Shown: positions 5,671-8,107 of the stretch, one piece after another | Layout of the letters: each line of letters starts with the position of its first letter | How positions within the stretch are numbered: position 1 is the first letter of the stretch | Assembly: GCA_002779455.1 (NCBI GenBank) | Contig: PEWM01000067.1 | Location: forward strand, 349 to 8,455 | Reading direction: 5' to 3' | DNA from: Deltaproteobacteria bacterium CG07_land_8_20_14_0_80_60_11 | GTDB lineage: Bacteria; Desulfobacterota; Desulfobaccia; Desulfobaccales; 0-14-0-80-60-11 | Length of the DNA stretch: 8,107 bases | Made by a program: the position numbers and the translations under genes | The notes under the pieces: generated by a model | Database searches by the model: none | What the model saw: only the letters and a program-made list of their open reading frames with translations | Told to the model about the DNA's origin: nothing

Positions 5671-6159
5671 ATGAATCTGCCAACCCGGTTTTGGTTCTTT
5701 TTTGTCATCTGCCTGTTGGCGCTCCTGGGTCTTCCTTTACCCGCAGCCCAGGCGGCGCCCGAGGAGGGGTTCTCCAGAGGCCAACTCGTTTATGTACCGG
5801 TATACTCCCATGTCTATTATGGTGATTATGAACGGAAAATTCTTCTGACCGGCATTCTCAGCCTCCGCAACACCGATCCCAGCCAGGCCATTACCCTTAC
5901 CAGGGCGGATTATTATGATTCTGACGGCAAGCTCATTAAAAGTTACCTGACCCAACCCATAACCCTCAAGCCCATGGCTTCCACCCGTTTCATCGTCAAG
6001 GAATCGGACACCAAAGGCGGTTCAGGCGCCAACTTCTTGGTGGAATGGCGCGCCGAAACGGAAGTCAACGAACCGATTATGGAAGGGGTAATGATTGGTG
6101 CAGCGGGCCAGCAAGGGATTTCCTTCACCTCCCGGGGAAAAGCTATCAAGAAGAAATAG
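5671..6159 (+). CDS. Exported DUF3124-family protein
   Basis: The 162-residue product has a clear Sec signal peptide: Arg6, a hydrophobic core at about 8-21, and an Ala-Gln-Ala cleavage site after residue 28. The mature part of about 134 residues looks like a single beta-rich domain. Segments typical of DUF3124 as I recall the family are YVPVYSHVYYGD (41-52), LSLRNTDPSQAI (63-74), YYDSDGKLIKSYL (81-93), GGSGANFLVEW (116-126) and GQQGISFTSRG (146-156). There is no lipobox and no membrane anchor, so it should be periplasmic in a Gram-negative cell. The molecular function of the family is unknown to me. Its position right behind a CBS-pair gene, near permeases with exported domains, suggests a periplasmic partner in the same transport process; that is inference. 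A short CCTCA/TGAGG hairpin just after the stop (6163-6175) is too weak to call a terminator. Confidence 0.85.
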   Translation: MNLPTRFWFFFVICLLALLGLPLPAAQAAPEEGFSRGQLVYVPVYSHVYYGDYERKILLTGILSLRNTDPSQAITLTRADYYDSDGKLIKSYLTQPITLKPMASTRFIVKESDTKGGSGANFLVEWRAETEVNEPIMEGVMIGAAGQQGISFTSRGKAIKKK

Positions 6160-6800
6160 CTTCCTCATAATGAGGCTTTGCCCTTCAATATCTTGACGGC
6201 TTCCGATTTCCCGGCCACGATGAGTTTATCTCCTGATCTCTCTCCCTGCAGGGGGAGCTTACTCTTACGCGTTCCAATCACGGCCGATTTCACTTGACTT
6301 TCTGATTTACCTTATGATATAAGTAACTTACCGTTTTCAACAATCATGGTTTATGACTACAATTGCAATCCCTACCGTTTTTACTTACTCCTGTAAGGGT
6401 TGAAATAATTATTCAGGGTCATATGACATGCAAGCAATTTTCGGTATTGAAGTACAACCGTTCAAACGTGACCCCTGGAAAATCGCCTGAACTTTTCCTA
6501 TCCTTAACATCCTTAATAACAAATCATAAGTATTTGTTTTTAATTTCGATAAACCAAGCTTTCCTCGTGAACCTGGAGGAAGATGCTCGTAATATTGTTT
6601 TTTGATACCCTTGTTGCTCTTGATGAGGTTATCCGATCTTTTTGGCCTCTAAATCATCTCCTGTATGCTGAGGTTTTTTGCCAAGGCCGAGAGAGCAGCA
6701 ATTGGAGGAACATATCTTAGAATAAGGCCAACTCCCTATTTCCCCTTGCGTTATTTACAGACAACCTTTATGTCCTCATCGACACAGAAGTAGAAGAACT
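6160..6800. other. 641-bp AT-rich intergenic region without a convincing gene
   Basis: Composition drops sharply here: 40 of 120 bases in 6481-6600 are G or C, against 40 of 60 in 7081-7140 inside the antiporter gene. The one open frame of note (TTG start at 6363, to 6605, 80 codons) has no good ribosome site and no recognisable motif, and I do not call it a gene. Small structures seen are a CCTCA/TGAGG hairpin after the DUF3124 stop (6163-6175), a CCCTGCAGGG palindrome near 6245, a CTTAC/GTAAG hairpin (6384-6397), a palindromic AATAATTATT near 6405, and an inverted pair CAGGGTCA/TGACCCCTG (about 6414 and 6468). A promoter-like TTGACT (6294-6299) with TATAAG 18 bp later faces right, with no gene directly behind it. 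Confidence 0.55.
6746..6774 (+). promoter_or_regulatory. Weak candidate promoter for the Kef-type antiporter gene
   Basis: TTGCGT (6746-6751), a 17-bp spacer and TATGTC (6769-6774) sit 26 bp before the antiporter ATG. Both boxes match consensus only partly. Confidence 0.28.
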
Positions 6801-8107
6801 ATGCCGGTTCCCATCCTAACCGATCTCGTAATTATATTCGGCCTCTCGATAGTGGTCCTCTTCATCTGCCATCAGCTCCGGGTACCGGCGACGGTGGGGT
6901 TTATCCTCACCGGGATTCTGGCTGGCCCCCACCTGCTGGGTTTAGTCAGTGCCATTCATGAAGTGGAAATTTTGGCGGAGATCGGGGTCATTTTATTACT
7001 CTTCACCATCGGGGTGGAATTTTCCTTCGCAAATCTCCTGCAGATCAGACAATCGGTGCTGGTGGCCGGCCCCATCCAGGTGGCAGCCACCTGTCTGGCC
7101 GGGCTGGTTTTGGCCCTCCAGTTCGGCAAGACCATGGGCGAGGCGGTTTTTATCGGTTTTCTGATGTCCCTGAGCAGCACCGCCATCGTCCTCAAACTCC
7201 TCCAGGAACGGGCCGAAGTTGACACCCCTCATGGCCGCACCAGCCTGGGCATCTTGATTTTTCAAGACATCATCATCGTGCCCATGATGCTCTTGGTCCC
7301 TTTGCTGGCCGGGGCCTCGGAAAATATCGGGGTTTCTTTTCTGATAATGTTGGCCAAAGGAGTGGTCATCATTGGACTGGTCATTGCCAGCGCTAAGTGG
7401 GTAGTGCCTCGTGTCCTTTTCCAGATCGCCCGCACCGGCAGTCGCGAACTCTTCCTGTTGTCCATTGTGCTGATCTGCATCTCGGTGGCCTGGCTGACAG
7501 CCCAGGCCGGCCTCTCCCTGGCCCTGGGGGCCTTTCTGGCGGGGTTGATCGTCTCCGAAACCGAGTACAGTCACCAGGCCCTGGGCAATATCCTGCCGTT
7601 TCGGGATGTCTTTGCCAGTTTCTTTTTCATCTCCATCGGCATGTTGCTGGATGTGGACTTCCTCCTTAAGAATCCGGGGATCATCGCCCTGCTTACCCTG
7701 GGGGTGTTACTGGTCAAAGCCATCCTGGCCGGTTCCGCCGCCTTGTTCCTGAAATTTCCCCTGCGTACCGCCGTGCTTGTGGGCCTGGCCCTCTGCCAGG
7801 TGGGGGAATTTTCCTTCATCCTCTCCAAGGTGGGGCAGAGCCAGGGGTTATTTTCGGGTGACAGTTATCAACTCTTCCTGGATGTGACCATTATTACCAT
7901 GGTGGCCACCCCCCTGATGATGGCCCTGGCGCCCCGGGCCGCGGATCTTATCCTGCGCTGGCCGCTGCCTCAAAGGCTGAAGCTGGGGGCGCATCTGTCG
8001 GAGGAAATTGATAAATCAATCCCCGGAGACCACCTGATCATCGTCGGCTTTGGGGTGAGCGGGCGCAATCTGGCCCGGGCCGCCAAAACGGGGGGAATTC
8101 CCTATGT
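6801..8107 (+). CDS. Kef/CPA2-type cation:proton antiporter with C-terminal RCK domain (partial, runs off right edge)
   Basis: An uninterrupted frame from ATG 6801 to the window end gives 435 complete residues. Residues 1-385 are about 12-13 membrane segments of the Na+/H+ exchanger fold. Family marks include RVPATVGFILTGILAGP (27-43), LFTIGVEF (67-74), SLSSTAIVLKLLQER (123-137), the acidic ion-binding stretch FQDIIIVP (154-161, Asp156) and QVGEFSF (333-339). After a short linker, HLIIVGFGVSGRNLARA (411-427) starts a TrkA-N/RCK Rossmann domain with the dinucleotide loop G416-x-G418-x-x-G421. Relatives of this architecture are usually about 600-670 residues, so a third is missing. The expected role is K+(or Na+)/H+ exchange gated by NAD(H) or another ligand. 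The start fits the family, but the ribosome site is weak (AGAAGAA), and an in-frame stop lies at 6723. No operon partner is visible upstream. Confidence 0.9.
   Translation, partial: MPVPILTDLVIIFGLSIVVLFICHQLRVPATVGFILTGILAGPHLLGLVSAIHEVEILAEIGVILLLFTIGVEFSFANLLQIRQSVLVAGPIQVAATCLAGLVLALQFGKTMGEAVFIGFLMSLSSTAIVLKLLQERAEVDTPHGRTSLGILIFQDIIIVPMMLLVPLLAGASENIGVSFLIMLAKGVVIIGLVIASAKWVVPRVLFQIARTGSRELFLLSIVLICISVAWLTAQAGLSLALGAFLAGLIVSETEYSHQALGNILPFRDVFASFFFISIGMLLDVDFLLKNPGIIALLTLGVLLVKAILAGSAALFLKFPLRTAVLVGLALCQVGEFSFILSKVGQSQGLFSGDSYQLFLDVTIITMVATPLMMALAPRAADLILRWPLPQRLKLGAHLSEEIDKSIPGDHLIIVGFGVSGRNLARAAKTGGIPY

Noticed and set aside
6163..6175. CCTCA/TGAGG hairpin right after the DUF3124 stop codon
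   Set aside because: A five-bp stem with a 3-nt loop and only three T residues after it; not enough to call a terminator.
6363..6605. 80-codon open frame in the AT-rich gap, TTG start
   Set aside because: No convincing ribosome site, no motif and no signal peptide; length is unremarkable for a random frame.
6996..7574. 192-codon minus-strand open frame
   Set aside because: It is antisense to the Kef-type antiporter, whose motifs are intact through this stretch; the translation is Gln/Gly/His-rich without recognisable domains.

Overview
The window looks like a chromosomal segment from a GC-rich Gram-negative anaerobe. My best guess is the Desulfobacterota (a sulfate-reducing or syntrophic lineage). 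This rests on the protein types (a DUF3124-like exported protein, stand-alone CBS-pair proteins, clustered ion-transporter-superfamily permeases), the Sec signal peptides and the overall look, so it is an inference and not a placement. I saw no mobile element, CRISPR array, tRNA or rRNA. The theme is membrane ion transport with small ligand-binding regulators.

Left block (1-4280, minus strand). Read from right to left, there is a CBS-pair protein (3774-4280), a 510-residue SLC13/DASS-type permease (2199-3731) and a 578-residue ArsB/NhaD/P-protein-type permease with an N-terminal exported domain (379-2115). Gaps are 42 and 83 bp, so these three probably form one operon. The 83-bp gap holds two overlapping hairpin options. 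The operon ends at a minus-strand intrinsic terminator (199-246). Just beyond it, the start of a second permease of the same signal-peptide-plus-domain design runs off the left edge (1-158), so this is a tandem paralogue pair.

Centre (4281-5143). An 863-bp divergent intergenic region lies between two CBS-pair genes that are clear paralogues (about 78% identical in the first CBS repeat, 67% in the second, by hand). It has several hairpins, a 37-bp direct repeat in two copies 555 bp apart, a helically phased GTTAA series and a plausible promoter before the right-hand gene.

Right block (5144-8107, plus strand). The second CBS-pair gene (5144-5641) is followed after 29 bp by an exported DUF3124-type protein (5671-6159), a likely two-gene operon. 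A 641-bp AT-rich stretch without a convincing gene follows (6160-6800). Then comes the first 435 residues of a Kef/CPA2-type cation:proton antiporter (6801 to the edge), ending inside its nucleotide-binding RCK (TrkA-N) domain.

Working idea (inference): the CBS-pair proteins sense adenine nucleotides or a similar ligand and act in trans on the neighbouring permeases, much as the fused RCK domain acts on the Kef-type antiporter. Two features make the cluster unusual. The SLC13 permease lacks the usual Ser-Asn-Thr sodium/substrate signatures, and both P-type permeases carry an extracytoplasmic beta-rich domain before the transport core.
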